From positions 18,129,741 through 18,193,740 of the forward strand of contig OX336348.1 in the NCBI GenBank assembly GCA_946902875.1: a stretch of 64,000 nucleotides of DNA, read 5' to 3'. Every line of letters begins with the position of its first letter. Positions within the stretch are counted from its first letter, which is position 1. This document shows positions 21,166 to 31,910 of the stretch, one piece after another. The notes under the pieces are model-generated. The model was not told the DNA's origin, searched no databases, and saw only the letters and a program-made list of their open reading frames with translations. The stretch comes from Nematopogon swammerdamellus. Taxonomy: Eukaryota > Arthropoda > Insecta > Lepidoptera > Adelidae. The position numbers and the translations under genes were made by a program.

Positions 21166-22300
21166 TTCTTTTCGATTCTTCTTCATGGGTGTAATCGAAC
21201 CGGATAGAACAAATTGTGTCAAGTTCGAGTGCAGTCTATGCGGTATGCCATATGAATGATCAATAAACGATACAATACAATTTACAGAGCCGTTTCAGAC
21301 TGTGAAGGACCTCGATCGTCTAGAAATTTTTTCTTTAAGGCAATACCCTTAGTTGCTATAGATACGTAGTGTAAATCTGTACATATATCTATGCTTTCGT
21401 TCAAAATTTCGTTTTCAAGTTTTGTTATAAAAATTTCATAATAACTTTAAAAAATAATAGCATTAAATTGAGAACTAAATCTTGGACTTCATTGTTTTAA
21501 TTTTTCGAATTAGTGTGAATAAGTATCCGAAAAAAATTCGTAAAGTAACACCTAATTTTGACGTTTTTTTCGCTTTACTACTTACACAAGCATTATTTTG
21601 ATTTAGGAAAATAACCAAAATATTCGTTACATTATTTAGCATGTCGCTATTGTTGTAAAATTTCGAATTTTAAATTTTGCTTGAACTATACATTGAAATA
21701 ATTGTATAAAATAGATGGTTGTACGCGCGGCCAGCCAGTGTAGCGCGGACAGTCGCGCCGTACGGAGTGTGTCCGCGTCGCTCTGTTTGACGTTGTCTTT
21801 GGTTGTTTGACGTACATGAAAATGGGAAATAAAGGAAAAGTAATCAATTACAGCTCCAGCAAAAGGAATAACCAATTGAAACAGCGCGCTAACCATATGA
21901 ATATTGTGAAAAGAAGCCGATAAGAAATAATTTTTGAATTCATAAAGTTCGATGACGGGATTCACATGATATGGCAAGAAAAGGATATGATCGATTTGAG
22001 AACATTGAGTATAGTTTAAAGAAGTATTTTTTTTAATTATAAGTGGTGATTCAATGTCGAGAATAAATATTATTTGTCAACAAAAAAAATGTTTTATAAA
22101 AAAATTATACAAGTTTTTTTACTGTTAGCCCTCAAATGGTAGTTTCTATATCTGAAATAGAACAACTTTTCCTATGAAATGATATGTGAATTGGTAAAAA
22201 AAAAATCAAATATTTGAGTTACTTTATCTTCATTTTATTAATCTTGCATTTGAGAAGACTTTTTTAATTTTATTCTTCGACTTCAGGCATGCTGAAAATA
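21166..22300. other. AT-rich DNA with a shared motif
   Basis: At 21302-21341 the sequence GAAGGACC(T/C)TGATCGTCTAG...TTTTTTCTTTAA recurs from 1055-1089, just before copy 1 of the 2.9-kb repeat. A TACAA-type tail lies near 21270. A 113-codon minus frame (21977-21636) has no recognisable motif and crosses repeat-like DNA, so I do not call it. The rest is AT-rich. Confidence 0.4.
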
Positions 22301-22309
22301 AAAGTCAAA

Positions 22310-23600
22310 GTCAAGAAGAAAATCTGGTAATAGACGAGCCGTTCAACCGCGGTGCCCGTAGCTCTCGTGTTCTAAATACGACATAGTTAGTGTACAGACC
22401 GGGCAAGGAAAATATTGTAGCCGATGCCTTATCAAGTTATCACGAGTCTGTGCTAATATCAATAATACTAATAAATTATTCCAATTACACCAAAACCTCT
22501 GTCACCCCAGAATCCCTCGCATGACGCATTGGATACGCGGGTAAAACTTGCCGTACTCTGTCGACGAAATAAGAAAAATGACAATGTCTTGCCAAATATG
22601 TGCTGAAATAAAGCCAAGATTTTACAAGTATGGAAGCACATTGATCAAAGCCACGAGTCCTTTCGAGAGGCTCAGTCTCGATTTCAAGGGTCCATTACCG
22701 TCAACTAAAAATCGGTACCTCTTGACTGTCATCGACGAATATTCGCGCTTCCCTTTCGCCTTCCCGTGTCCAGACCTCACTACTCAAACTATCATAAAAT
22801 GCCTGAATAGTCTCTTTTATATGTTTGGACTGCCTGCATTCACCCATTCTGATCGGGGAAGTAACTTCATGTCATCTGAACTCAAGCAAGACTTTTCTTC
22901 ACATAAGAAATGTAGCCACGAGTAGGACAACCCCGTACAATCCGCCAGGGAATGGACAGGTCGAGAGGCTCAATGGAACAGTGTGGGGACCATACAATTA
23001 GCTGTTAAAACAAAAGGTATTGAAGTTACTAAATGGAAAGATGTCCTACCTGCAGCCTTACATTCAATTCGGTCTCTACTCTGCACGGCCACTAATGCGA
23101 CCCCATACGAAAGAATTTTCATGACACTAGCCGGTCACCTAACGGACAATCAGTTCAAACTTGGCTTTTATCTCCTGGAACGGTTTTCATGAAGTGAAAC
23201 GATCGTACAAGCAAATATCAACCACTGGTAGAAGAAGTAGAACATCTAGAATCTAACCCTGACCATTCCTTTGTTCGCTTAACAAATGGTAAAGAAACGA
23301 CCGTGTCTAATAGACAGTTGGCTCCGAGAGACCAGGGATACAGGGATGGTGTGGTGAAGATATTATAACGACAACACGAACGCCTGACAACAATCAACGT
23401 AACGAACAACGAGATCTGACGGAGGAACAGCCTGAAGAATCTATAGTGGAACCACAAGAGTCGTTAACACAACCACCTCAGACAAGCCCCTCTTCTGATG
23501 CACCACGACGATCCGAGAGACTAACTAAAGCCCCCAAGTTTCTCGACGACTACGTTTGCTTCTCCACTCAGGGAGAATGTGATAACCATAATTCATAGAA
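22310..23600 (+). pseudogene. Ty3/Gypsy-type pol relic (RNase H end, integrase)
   Basis: Remains of an LTR-retrotransposon polyprotein. VYRPGKENIVADALSSY (about 22390-22440) is the end of RNase H. Integrase follows: a C..C zinc-binding remnant (MSCQICAEIKPR, 22578-22613), the first Asp in LSLDFKGPLPS (about 22673-22705), the second Asp in THSDRGSNFMS (about 22842-22875), and the Glu in GNGQVERLNGT (about 22950-22980), so the DDE triad is still visible. The C-terminal tail keeps RRSERLTKAPKFLDDYV (about 23508-23560). At least three stops or frameshifts break it. No gag, protease or paired LTR is seen. The AT-rich DNA to 23890 might hold an LTR remnant. Confidence 0.85.
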
Positions 23601-24009
23601 AATAACATGAAATGTCAATGCCATTATTTAAGCCGAATATAGCCTAATACTGGTGTATTATTCTTTACAACAGAGATGTAAATCGGTTTAAATACAATAA
23701 GTTGCCGACTGAATAATACCAATAATTCGGTATAAAACCAGTATAAAATCTGTGGCGACAAGACTGGCCGCCTAAAATAAAAACGACTTTTTCTATGAGC
23801 TGATTATTAATCTTCTCATGTAAGTATGTCAATTTCGTTTCTTTCTCTTGCATACCTTTTTACTCTTCGTGAGAACCATTAGCTAGTGAAGAAAAACAAA
23901 TAAACGTCGGAGTGCGAGTCCGAGTCCTCCAACGTCACCATAAATTATAAATATATATAGATCCCGATATTTGAAGAGGAAGCGAAGCTCGTCACCGTCA
24001 TCGAAGGCA

Positions 24010-24714
24010 ATGGAGGCGGCCCCCACATCATCATCTGTGAAAACACCTGCCGTAACGCAGGCATCCACATCGTTGACAACGCCGTCATCCGCATTGGCCA
24101 CACCCAAGGCATCGCCAGCGCCTTCACTGACTTATACGTCATCGCCGCCGCCCTCGGAGGAACCACCGCCGTCGCCGCGTTTGTCACCATCACCGCCGTC
24201 CTCGGAGGAACCGCCGCCATCTTCGCGTTCGTCGCCATCGCCGCCGCCCACGGAGGAACCACCGCCGTCGCCGCGTTCGTCGCCATCGCCGCCGCCCTCG
24301 GAGGAACCGCCGCCGTCTTCGCGTTCGTCGCCATCGCCGCCGCCCTCGGAGGAACCACCGCCGTCGCCGCGTTCCTTGCCATCGCCGCCGCCCTCGGAGG
24401 AACCACCGCCGTCGCCGCGTTCGTCGCCATCGCCGCCGTCCTCGGAGGAACCGCCGCCGTCTTCGCGTTCGTCGCCATCGCCGCCACCCTCGGACGTACC
24501 GCCGCCGTTGCCGCGTTCATCGCCGCCAAATGTCACAGCATGTGGTTGCGATAACATGAAAACCGTACCGGCGACACTTGACCCGCGTAACGTCATATTT
24601 GGTGAATCGGTGACTGAGGAATTGAATTCTGTACCTCCGTGTGCCCGCGTCCGTGTATATGTCGAAATTGTAAAACTCAACTATTCGTATAGAAATGTGC
24701 ATTTTAAAGAATAA
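24010..24714 (+). CDS. Proline/serine-rich repetitive ORF, unrecognised
   Basis: From the first in-frame ATG (24010) the frame encodes 234 residues; it is open from 23944. Residues 1-50 are rich in S, T, A and P. A block of about eight 16-residue repeats with SEEPPPS and RSSPSPPP cores follows, then a non-repetitive C-terminus (TACGCDNM, LDPRNVIFGESVTEE, RVYVEIVKLN) to the stop at 24714. The DNA is a GC-rich 48-bp tandem repeat, and two minus-strand frames are also open through it (24529-23945 and 24680-24132). A real protein is therefore unproven. The acidic-proline pattern would fit an unstructured linker or surface protein. It lies just after the Gypsy relic and before a SINE. I do not recognise a family. 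Confidence 0.35.
   Translation: MEAAPTSSSVKTPAVTQASTSLTTPSSALATPKASPAPSLTYTSSPPPSEEPPPSPRLSPSPPSSEEPPPSSRSSPSPPPTEEPPPSPRSSPSPPPSEEPPPSSRSSPSPPPSEEPPPSPRSLPSPPPSEEPPPSPRSSPSPPSSEEPPPSSRSSPSPPPSDVPPPLPRSSPPNVTACGCDNMKTVPATLDPRNVIFGESVTEELNSVPPCARVRVYVEIVKLNYSYRNVHFKE
24146..24525. repeat. 48-bp GC-rich minisatellite
   Basis: About eight copies of a 48-bp unit (TCGGAGGAACC(A/G)CCGCCGTC... CCATCGCCGCCG) in exact codon register. Two subtypes alternate in part (TCGCCGCG and TCTTCGCG), suggesting 96-bp higher-order duplication. Confidence 0.9.
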
Positions 24715-24734
24715 GTATTAGGTATAATGCACGT

Positions 24735-24985
24735 AAAACTGTAGGTCCCTTCCCTTTTTACCTTACTAGGTAGTAGGGTTTATCCCGCCCGGGTCGGTAC
24801 CACCGCACTGAATAAAACGTCGGTCGGAACGACTATGTAAATAGTTCGTGTTTTCCGACGAGTTCAGTGTAGCCGGCACGACCGAAAGGAAGCACTGACA
24901 TGGCACCAAGTTCACCCGGTGTTATGGGCTGTCATGTTTTAGGTGATGTTGTAGCCAACCGTGTCAGTTTCCATAAAAACAAATT
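24735..24985 (+). repeat. tRNA/5S SINE body, headless copy
   Basis: GTAGGTCCCTTCCC, TAGGTAGTAGGGTTTATCCC, then AGTGTAGCCGGCACGACC and TGATGTTGTAGCCAACCGTG. This is the body of the 11050-11445 element in plus orientation. It lacks the 5S/tRNA head, so it is 5'-truncated. Confidence 0.8.
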
Positions 24986-25859
24986 GAACAAGCGAAGCGA
25001 AGTTCTCCGAGTCTACTTAAACAATCCGGTGTTTGTATGTTTGTATGTATGTCAACCGTTGTTACAATCCTCTCTACGCGAGGTTCACTGGCACATGACC
25101 GGTGTTTTACATCCGCCATCAATCATCATCAATCATCATCAATATCATCAATCATCAATACTAATAATAAATCTCTAAGGGATGGTCATGGAGTAAGTTA
25201 CTTTGTTTTAGGAAATATTGAGTTTGTAGCCTCTATGTATGATACTAAAGCTAAATTGACGATTTATCGAAATCTTTTCTGTATGTGTTGGCGCTTCCTC
25301 CTTTGTACCTATTCCTCTCCTGCATTGACACCGTGATTGCGCGCGAGTCGATCTGTAGTCAGTCGCCAAGATACAGTGGCCGCAGGCGCGTCATACGCCG
25401 TCGCCGCATATCACAGAATAATTCATGAAACGTCGTCGCCGCGTGTCGTCGCCGCAGACGAAAGTTGACCTCTCGTTAAACGGAAAACATTCCCGGAAGT
25501 GCGCCAACCAGCAAGGGGGCCCCCTGGAGTATCCGAGAGAGCAGTTACCGTGAGTTTGTTCCTTCATTGTTTCCCTCACCCAGCATAAGCGTCAACATAT
25601 TATCTTATTCGAAGTTGCGACAGTATGTATGTATGTATGTTCCGCCATAACTCTTAAACCGATCATCCGAATTCGATGAAACTTTGTACAAGCACATTTA
25701 ACTATACGGGACAGAGGATAGGCTACATATAATTCAGATCCGGTTACGCTAAAATGTGGCTCTCATACAAGCCGAATTGGTCCGTGCGCCGAAATAAAGG
25801 TACGGTAGGGGGCTTACTTACTTTCTTCCGAATTGTTCCGCGCACAAAATAAAGGTATG
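24986..25859. other. Repeat-derived DNA, no gene
   Basis: Contains a TCATCAATCA microsatellite (25116-25165), phrases typical of lepidopteran repeats (TCTACGCGAGGTTCACTGGC; TATGTATGTATGTTCCGCC near 25625), and a modestly GC-rich stretch (25330-25560) with GTCGTCGCCGC repeats. None of the short frames resembles a protein. Confidence 0.4.
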
Positions 25860-26040
25860 GTAGGCGGCGGCGGGCGGCGGGCGGCTGGCGGAGGCGGCGG
25901 TGGCGCTGCGGGAGGACGAGTGGTTCTATAAATAGCGCACCAGGCTGCCGCGCCGTGATCGCGCTCGCACGCACTATATAAATCAAAAATCGACCTGTAC
26001 GGCAGTGTTTGCGTGCGGTCTGCGGAGCGCGGTGTGTGCA
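25860..26040 (+). promoter_or_regulatory. Candidate TATA/Inr core promoter
   Basis: A GC-rich stretch with GGCGGCGG repeats (25862-25920) is followed by CTATAAATAG (25926-25935) and TATATAAATC (25975-25984). Counting from the second TATA, GGCAGTGTT puts an initiator-like CAGTG with its A at 26004, 29 bases downstream, which is normal spacing for an arthropod core promoter. No coding exon is recognisable downstream, so it may serve a first exon outside my recognition or a transposon. Placement rests on motif spacing only. Confidence 0.35.
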
Positions 26041-26739
26041 TGCATTGTCTCGAGGAGAGTTTCTTATTTAATTCGATTTTATAATATTATGTAGGTTTAC
26101 TTCGTTAGGTAGGTATCTATTTGATTAATTTTAGATGCAAACCTATGTGAAAGGTTGTTGCGAGTCGATGTTAGCGGATATTTACTTAAGTGAAGTTCCA
26201 ATTTGATTTAAGTTAATTGATCGTATGTTTACTATTATACGTAGTGTAGTATGCGCGCAATATTAGTTCACAGACTCTTAGTTTTTTCCGACTACGGCGA
26301 AGCGAAAAGGAAGGTCTTGTGTTTGACCGGTATGTGCGTATTGTATGTATATATGTATGTATGTTCATCTGTTCCCTCATAACTTCGAAACTACTTATCA
26401 TAATTTGACAAATCGAATATATATCGAATAGTATCGTTGGATGCGTCTTGACCGTCCGCTGATTATAGGCTATGTGGCGTCCCATAAAATTGTATATGGC
26501 GCCCTCTAGAGGACATAAAGTGATGATATGCCCTAAAAACAATTTTTTTTAATGATGCCGTGTTGGGTTTCAAATGAAAGGGCTTAATTAGCACATTACA
26601 AAAAATTATATATTGTTAGCTGTTGCTCTCGGATTTGCTTGCATGCATCCGATAATTATAATTTCTAAAATCAGGCCTCACTCCAAACCTACCCAAAATA
26701 CGTCCTACTAATATTATAAACACGAAAGTTTGTGAATGA
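26041..26739. other. Old lepidopteran repeat DNA
   Basis: 26260-26580 has repeat-like phrases (CATAACTTCGAAACTACTT, GGCGCCCTCTAGAGG, TTTCAAATGAAAGGGCTTAA). No gene is visible. Confidence 0.4.
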
Positions 26740-27770
26740 GTTGCGTTCAGGAAGACGATAAACCTACTCAAAGAAAGTAAGTAACTGAGGGCGAGGCCGA
26801 AGGACGAGCTGCGTTCGGGAAGACTATAAACCTTCTCGAAGAATGTAAATAACAAAGGGCGAGGCCGAAGGCCGAGCTGCATTCAGGAAGACCATAAACC
26901 ATCTCGAAGAAAGCAAGTAACAAAGGGCGAGGCCGAAGGCCGAGCTGCGTTCAAGAAGACGATAAACCTTCTCGAAGACAGTAAGTAACTATGGGCGAGG
27001 CCGAAGGCCGAGATGCGTTCAGGAAGAGGACAAACCTTTTCGAAGAAAGAAAGTAACAAATAAGTTACTTTCTTCGAGAAGATTTATGGTCTTCCTGAAC
27101 GCAGATCGGCCTTCGGACTCGCCCTCTGTTACTTACTTTCTTCGAATAGGTTATCCTCTTCCTGAATGCAGCTCGGCCTTCGGCCTCGCCCATAGTTACT
27201 TACTGTCTTCGAAAAGGTTTATCGTCTTCCTGAACGCAGCTCGGCCTTCGGCCTCGCCACCTGTTACTCTTCCTGAACGCAACTCCGCCTTCGGCCTCGC
27301 CTTTAGTTACTCATTTTCTTCGAGACGGTATTTTTTATTTTTTTTATGTAATCCATTATGGGTGACTGAGTTGGAGGGGCCGAAGCGCATGCTCCGACCA
27401 GCCAATATCACTTCCGTGAAGATAGGTGCCATACCGGAGACTTCCCTGGATTGCAGGCTATACTGGACTAGAGGAGAACACAACCGAGGCTGCTATGCGG
27501 CCATCTTACATCTAGTACGGTGGTATCAACCCAGTCGGCTACAATTTGATCCTACCACCTAGTAAGGGGTAAGGGAAGGGACCTACAGTTTTACAACGAT
27601 TTCGAACGGTGAAGCAGCAGGTGTATGTATGCACGTAAATATTTTCGGCTAGAAAAAACTCATTGGTTCACGCCGCCGCGCCGCCTGGATTCGAACCTCG
27701 GACCTTTGATTTATCGTTTACCTGAACCCAGCTCGCCCTGAGTTACTACTTTCTTCCTTTGAAATACGAA
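26740..27770. repeat. Inverted 68-bp tandem arrays with SINE inside
   Basis: From 26740 to 27060 about five copies of a 68-bp unit (GGCGAGGCCGAAGGCCGAGC, then TTCAGGAAGA, AAACC, TCGAAGAAAG) run forward. At 27061 they flip, and about four copies run in reverse to 27330. The SINE at 27335-27710 interrupts the reverse arm, which resumes at 27711-27765 (TTATCGTTTACCTGAACCCA). The centre is a near-perfect hairpin (AAAGTAAC/GTTACTTT). The open frame across it (27086-27562) is an artefact. Confidence 0.9.
27335..27710 (-). mobile_element. tRNA-derived SINE, 5'-truncated copy
   Basis: Second copy of the SINE at 10456-10866. It shares AAGCGCATGCTCCGACCAGC, the ACTAGAGGAGAACACAACCG stretch and box B (GGATTCGAACC, 27693-27703). 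Box A is missing because the copy stops just past box B. The T run near 27335-27348 is the poly(A) on the minus strand. Confidence 0.85.
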
Positions 27771-28203
27771 TTTCACGCGAGCGAAGCCGCGGGCAAAAGC
27801 TCGTAATAACATAATTCTGTGAAAACTTCAACTATAATATACCTAGACAATAAAATCCTATACAATAACATATACCTACTTACCTGTTACGGTTTAATAG
27901 ATACAGGCCTCGGACGGACAGACGGGCAGACAGACTGACGGCGTAGGCTTTTTGGGTCCCGTACGGATACGGAACCCTAAAAACTTACTTTGAACTCAAT
28001 ACGCATAGGTACCTAAGTGATTTTCGTAAAGTTCGATAGTTGTTTCGGCATGCTATGGTAGGAATCCCGCGCCCTTGGTTATGCGAAGACTGAGCCCGAG
28101 TGAATCGCGACTGGCATCGCTCCGGGAGAGTTAAACTAGTTATACGTATACAGGGAACGCTCGCCCCTGCAAATTTTGAATTTTCCGAAGCTAGGGGTAT
28201 CGT
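27771..28203. other. Repeat tails
   Basis: CACGCGAGCGAAGCCGCGGG (27773-27792) and GACGGACAGACGGGCAGACA, followed by TTTTTGGGTCCCGTACGG (27913-27965), are common 3' phrases of lepidopteran repeats. No gene is visible. Confidence 0.45.
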
Positions 28204-31107
28204 CTTAAATTAATATAAGTATATAACTGATACTCAGTACATACCAGTTATTTCAACAGTTTAATCGAGCCTCTAGTCAGATAGGCTTTATTGTTATGAC
28301 TTCACTAATAAATGTATTGCAATTATTTCCTTACTACGTGTGATGTGTGGCCAAGGAAATTAACTGTAGACCGGCCAAGTCGTGTACTAATGTTATGTGT
28401 GGACCTAACTGGCTTGTGTGACCTATACAAAACTGAATTTCAGACGAATTTAATAAATTTCAGTAGATGTATTCTAACTATCTCAGATAACCCACCTCGG
28501 TGCCAGGCTGTTAAATGAGATCTAGAATAATGAGCGAAGTGGGCCCACTTCCTCGTGAGATTATAATTATAATGGTTTTACCTGCCAGGCAGATAAATCC
28601 AATGCGCATTTATTTCCTTTATTTGAGTTCACATCCCTACCGACCGGCAGTTACAGCCAAACCATAAAACTCTAGTGATATATGGCGGGTTCAGATAGTC
28701 ATATATTGGTGTAATTAATTAGCCAATTACATCCGAAGCTTGTCAGCCTCCATTCAATAGGTATTCACTATATTTCTCTCCTTTTATGGTTTGCTTTCAT
28801 GGAGTGAAAAATCTCCCGACTCTTGTCGGCAAATACAGAAATTCATGAAGTTCAGAAATTATCCAGTAATGCTTCTCTTTGTTAAGGAACCCCAGTGTAA
28901 TATTGATAGGTGTCTCAGAAATGATTGCAATCCTATATTAGTGAAAGTAGATTAATTGCCAAACTAATCCAACAATTATATTTGCTTGTCATGAGAACTC
29001 GAGAAATGAAACTAGAATTTAATCCAAAATATTACGCAATATGATCAGTTCAAACTCTAAATTACTACAGTGAGTTAATTACTTCATGAACCATTAATTG
29101 AAAATTATGGTTTTTACTTTTAATCTTCTACTGATAAGGTTTCAAATAGGTAGGGAAAGATTAAATTAAACATGGTAAGTATGAACCAATAGCGTTTATT
29201 TATTTTATTAACTTCAATTCGATTAGTTCATATATTTCTTAATAAATTCTGTAACGTTCGCTCTTAGGCCGTAATTATATTTATTTGCGAGAAAAAGAGC
29301 GAACTGGAAAAAACTCGCTCGGCTTCTTTTCAAAAAACACTTAAATGTATTACAACCATGAATTCTTAATTACAGTTCTATGTGACTTTATTCACTAACT
29401 TCCGCCTAACCGTAACGAAATCTGATATATTCTTATGCAAGCTAGGTGGGTCGCCCTGTATCTCCAAAATTTAATACAAGGAGTTGAAAATTAATATGGG
29501 AACAATATACACAGTTTTAGTAAATAGTGCTCAACTCTTATTTGTCCGAAAGCTCTAACTCTCAGCTATATCCTGCTGTTAGTCTTAATTAATTATAACT
29601 GACTCAATGGAAACATAACCCAAAATAATTCGGACTAATAAAATTCGACTTTCAACACAATAAAAAATGTACTCAGCTGTTCAAACGCCTCCCGCGTCTC
29701 CCGTCCCTGCCTCCGACGTCACACACTGACGTTAATTACAATAAGTACGATTTGCTACACAGAGTTCGAAGGTGACAAAATACTTAGACAATTTGACTTT
29801 AAATATCCAAAATTGGTCCTTAAACGCAACCAAGGAAACATTCGCTCTCTGAGAAGACTCCAACAAAATAAGCCACGCACAACCCCTTGCGACTTGTTTT
29901 GTTACAGCCTTTCCCTCTCCATTTTCCTGCCATCTACACCCAGGCGACCTCTGACATCAAAACTATGAACTTCGCGAAATATCGCATACAATCGTGCTTA
30001 GCGCACCAGTCCGCTATAATTTTATCAAATTCCATCCCCACCCGTCAGATGGCGACACCAAAATTAGAACAGTTTTAGCAATAATATTTCCGTTCTGTGA
30101 AGAAAGGCGGCGCTGTATGTATCGATCCGACTGATCGACACGAGAACTTTCCTATGCAAATATTCTAATTTTAATTACAATTTTTACATGACAGAATTAC
30201 ATGATAACTTAATCTACTATTCCATACATAAGTTCGTCTTGATCGAGGTCCATTTAACGCATAATTTCGCTTGTGTTCGTAATTTTACACTGCCTTTGCG
30301 ATAAGGCCTCAATTCACTGATAATTCGCAACACTCCGCACTTTTTTGAAATTCAACTGCAGTTCTGATCTGCCATTGTCACGACGTTCGCGTTGCGCGGG
30401 CCGTTTGCTACGCCCTGCGCATTGCACCCGTTCCTCGTCCCACGTGTCTGGTCGCCAGGCTTCTAACGACGCTAACGTGCGCGGTACTGCGCGACCACGG
30501 CGGTGTCCCACGCCTTTGGTCTCCAGGCTTCTCTCGACGTTCGCGTGTGGTACGGCCGACCACCGCGATCCGGGCTGACGAGGGAAGCGTGCGATGTCCG
30601 ATGCGTCGGGTCGCCAGGCTTCTAACGACGCCCACATGAATGTCGCACCACGGCGATCCGTGCTGACGAGGGAAGCGTGAGATGACCCATGCCTCTGTAA
30701 TCAATTTCATATACGTGCACAGTACTTGCATTCTTTTCCAATTTCGCGTAAGGACATTTTTTTTTCGATTTCTCAGAACGGTTTGCTTTATCTACCACGC
30801 ATCGCGCCCGATTTCGTCTCACGGTACTCGAGGAGCGACAGCTGAAAGCTATTATGACGCGCCACATAGGTTTATTTATGAGTTTTCTAGTGTGTCATTC
30901 TGCCAAACACTTGCATCTTTTCCTTTCACAGCTCAACCTTTTTTTGTCCGTTAGCCGCACAAAAAAACCGTTTCTCACCCATTTCTACTCTAAATGTCAG
31001 AGCGAATTGAGATTTCTTGGTGATTACAAAAATATTCAAACTATATTTTAAGCAAATTTACGACGACACTATGCGATAACACTCTAGTGGTTTTAGCGGT
31101 TCCCACA
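28204..31107. mobile_element. 2.9-kb non-coding repeat, copy 2 (intact)
   Basis: Uninterrupted partner of 1088-7147 in the same orientation, and the reference for the empty site at 29513/29514. It carries a private tandem duplication of about 88 bp (GCTGACGAGGGAAGCGTG at 30574 and again at 30662) in the GC-rich patch. Short frames (28312-28518, 30345-30954) occur at the same places in both copies but do not look protein-like. A SINE abuts its right end at 31108. Confidence 0.75.
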
Positions 31108-31312
31108 AGACCGACCTTTCATTCAGTGTGGTGGCATCAACCGAGCGGGAGTTAAGAAGGGAAGGGAGCTACAGTTTAACGTGGAATGCGAACCACAGTC
31201 CGCCTCCAACGGTCGAACGGTCACTCGTCCAAGTACTGACCGCACCCAGGTGTGCTTATGATCACGACCGACGGGCGACCGATCGCGCCACTGAGCTACC
31301 GAGGCTAACATT
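31108..31312 (-). mobile_element. tRNA/5S hybrid-head SINE
   Basis: Minus-strand head with box A (TAGCTCAGTGG, 31288-31298), then the 5S-like block with GTCAGTACTTGGACGAGTGA (about 31220-31240), then the start of the body to 31108. It is shorter than the 11-kb copy, and the 3' body is missing. Confidence 0.75.
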
Positions 31313-31910
31313 TTATTCTTCCAAGAATCTGTTGGTTGAATAACATTTCCAAAATATCTTATCTCATTCTGTTCACTGCACAGTGCACACCTGACTGCCA
31401 TAAAACAAATTACTTACTGCCCATTTTTATGATTCATTGGAAAAACAGAATGAAATTTTATTCTTTGGTTTGAAGAATGCAGTAAAAGCAACAACGTACA
31501 GGGTGGTCAGCTCAGAATAGTCATTGTTATTTAACAGCTTATCTTTCTCTTTTGTTGTTGCAAGTTGCAAATTACTGTTAACTATAAAACTCAGGATTTT
31601 CTCTTCAATATTCGCACTGATACCCACTGGACTGGTTATTGCAGACCTTTGTCAGTGTGTATGACGTATTATGTCTTCACTCTTAGAGGCTCACTGATTC
31701 AGTACTTTGTAACAGATATTTGTTATTAGTATTTTCGTGCACTGATACTGATCAGTGCGGAATGGTCAGTATTTCCCAACTCTATCCGGAACCACTGAAC
31801 GATTTTTATCTGGTTTGCACCAATGTAAAGATAGTTGTTGAAGCCGATAATAGGCTATATAAAATTTTTTCCGCTTGACTTTTGTTTATTGTATAATTTC
31901 GTCCACAGGT
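31313..31910. other. Unassigned DNA
   Basis: No ORF of interest. The right part (31780-31880) resembles the tail of the ~570-bp unit (GGAACCACTGAACG, GGTTTGCACCAATGTAAAGA), so a further diverged unit may precede the array. Confidence 0.35.

Noticed and set aside
21636..21977. 113-codon minus frame
   Set aside because: AT-rich, no motif, no supporting context.
23601..23890. LTR of the Gypsy relic
   Set aside because: No paired copy on the other side and no clear TG...CA borders.
23945..24680. Long minus-strand frames opposite the proline-rich ORF
   Set aside because: Mirror translations of the 48-bp GC-rich repeat (Gly/Asp/Glu or Ala/Pro runs).
27086..27562. 158-codon plus frame
   Set aside because: Runs through the inverted 68-bp array into a SINE; no domain.
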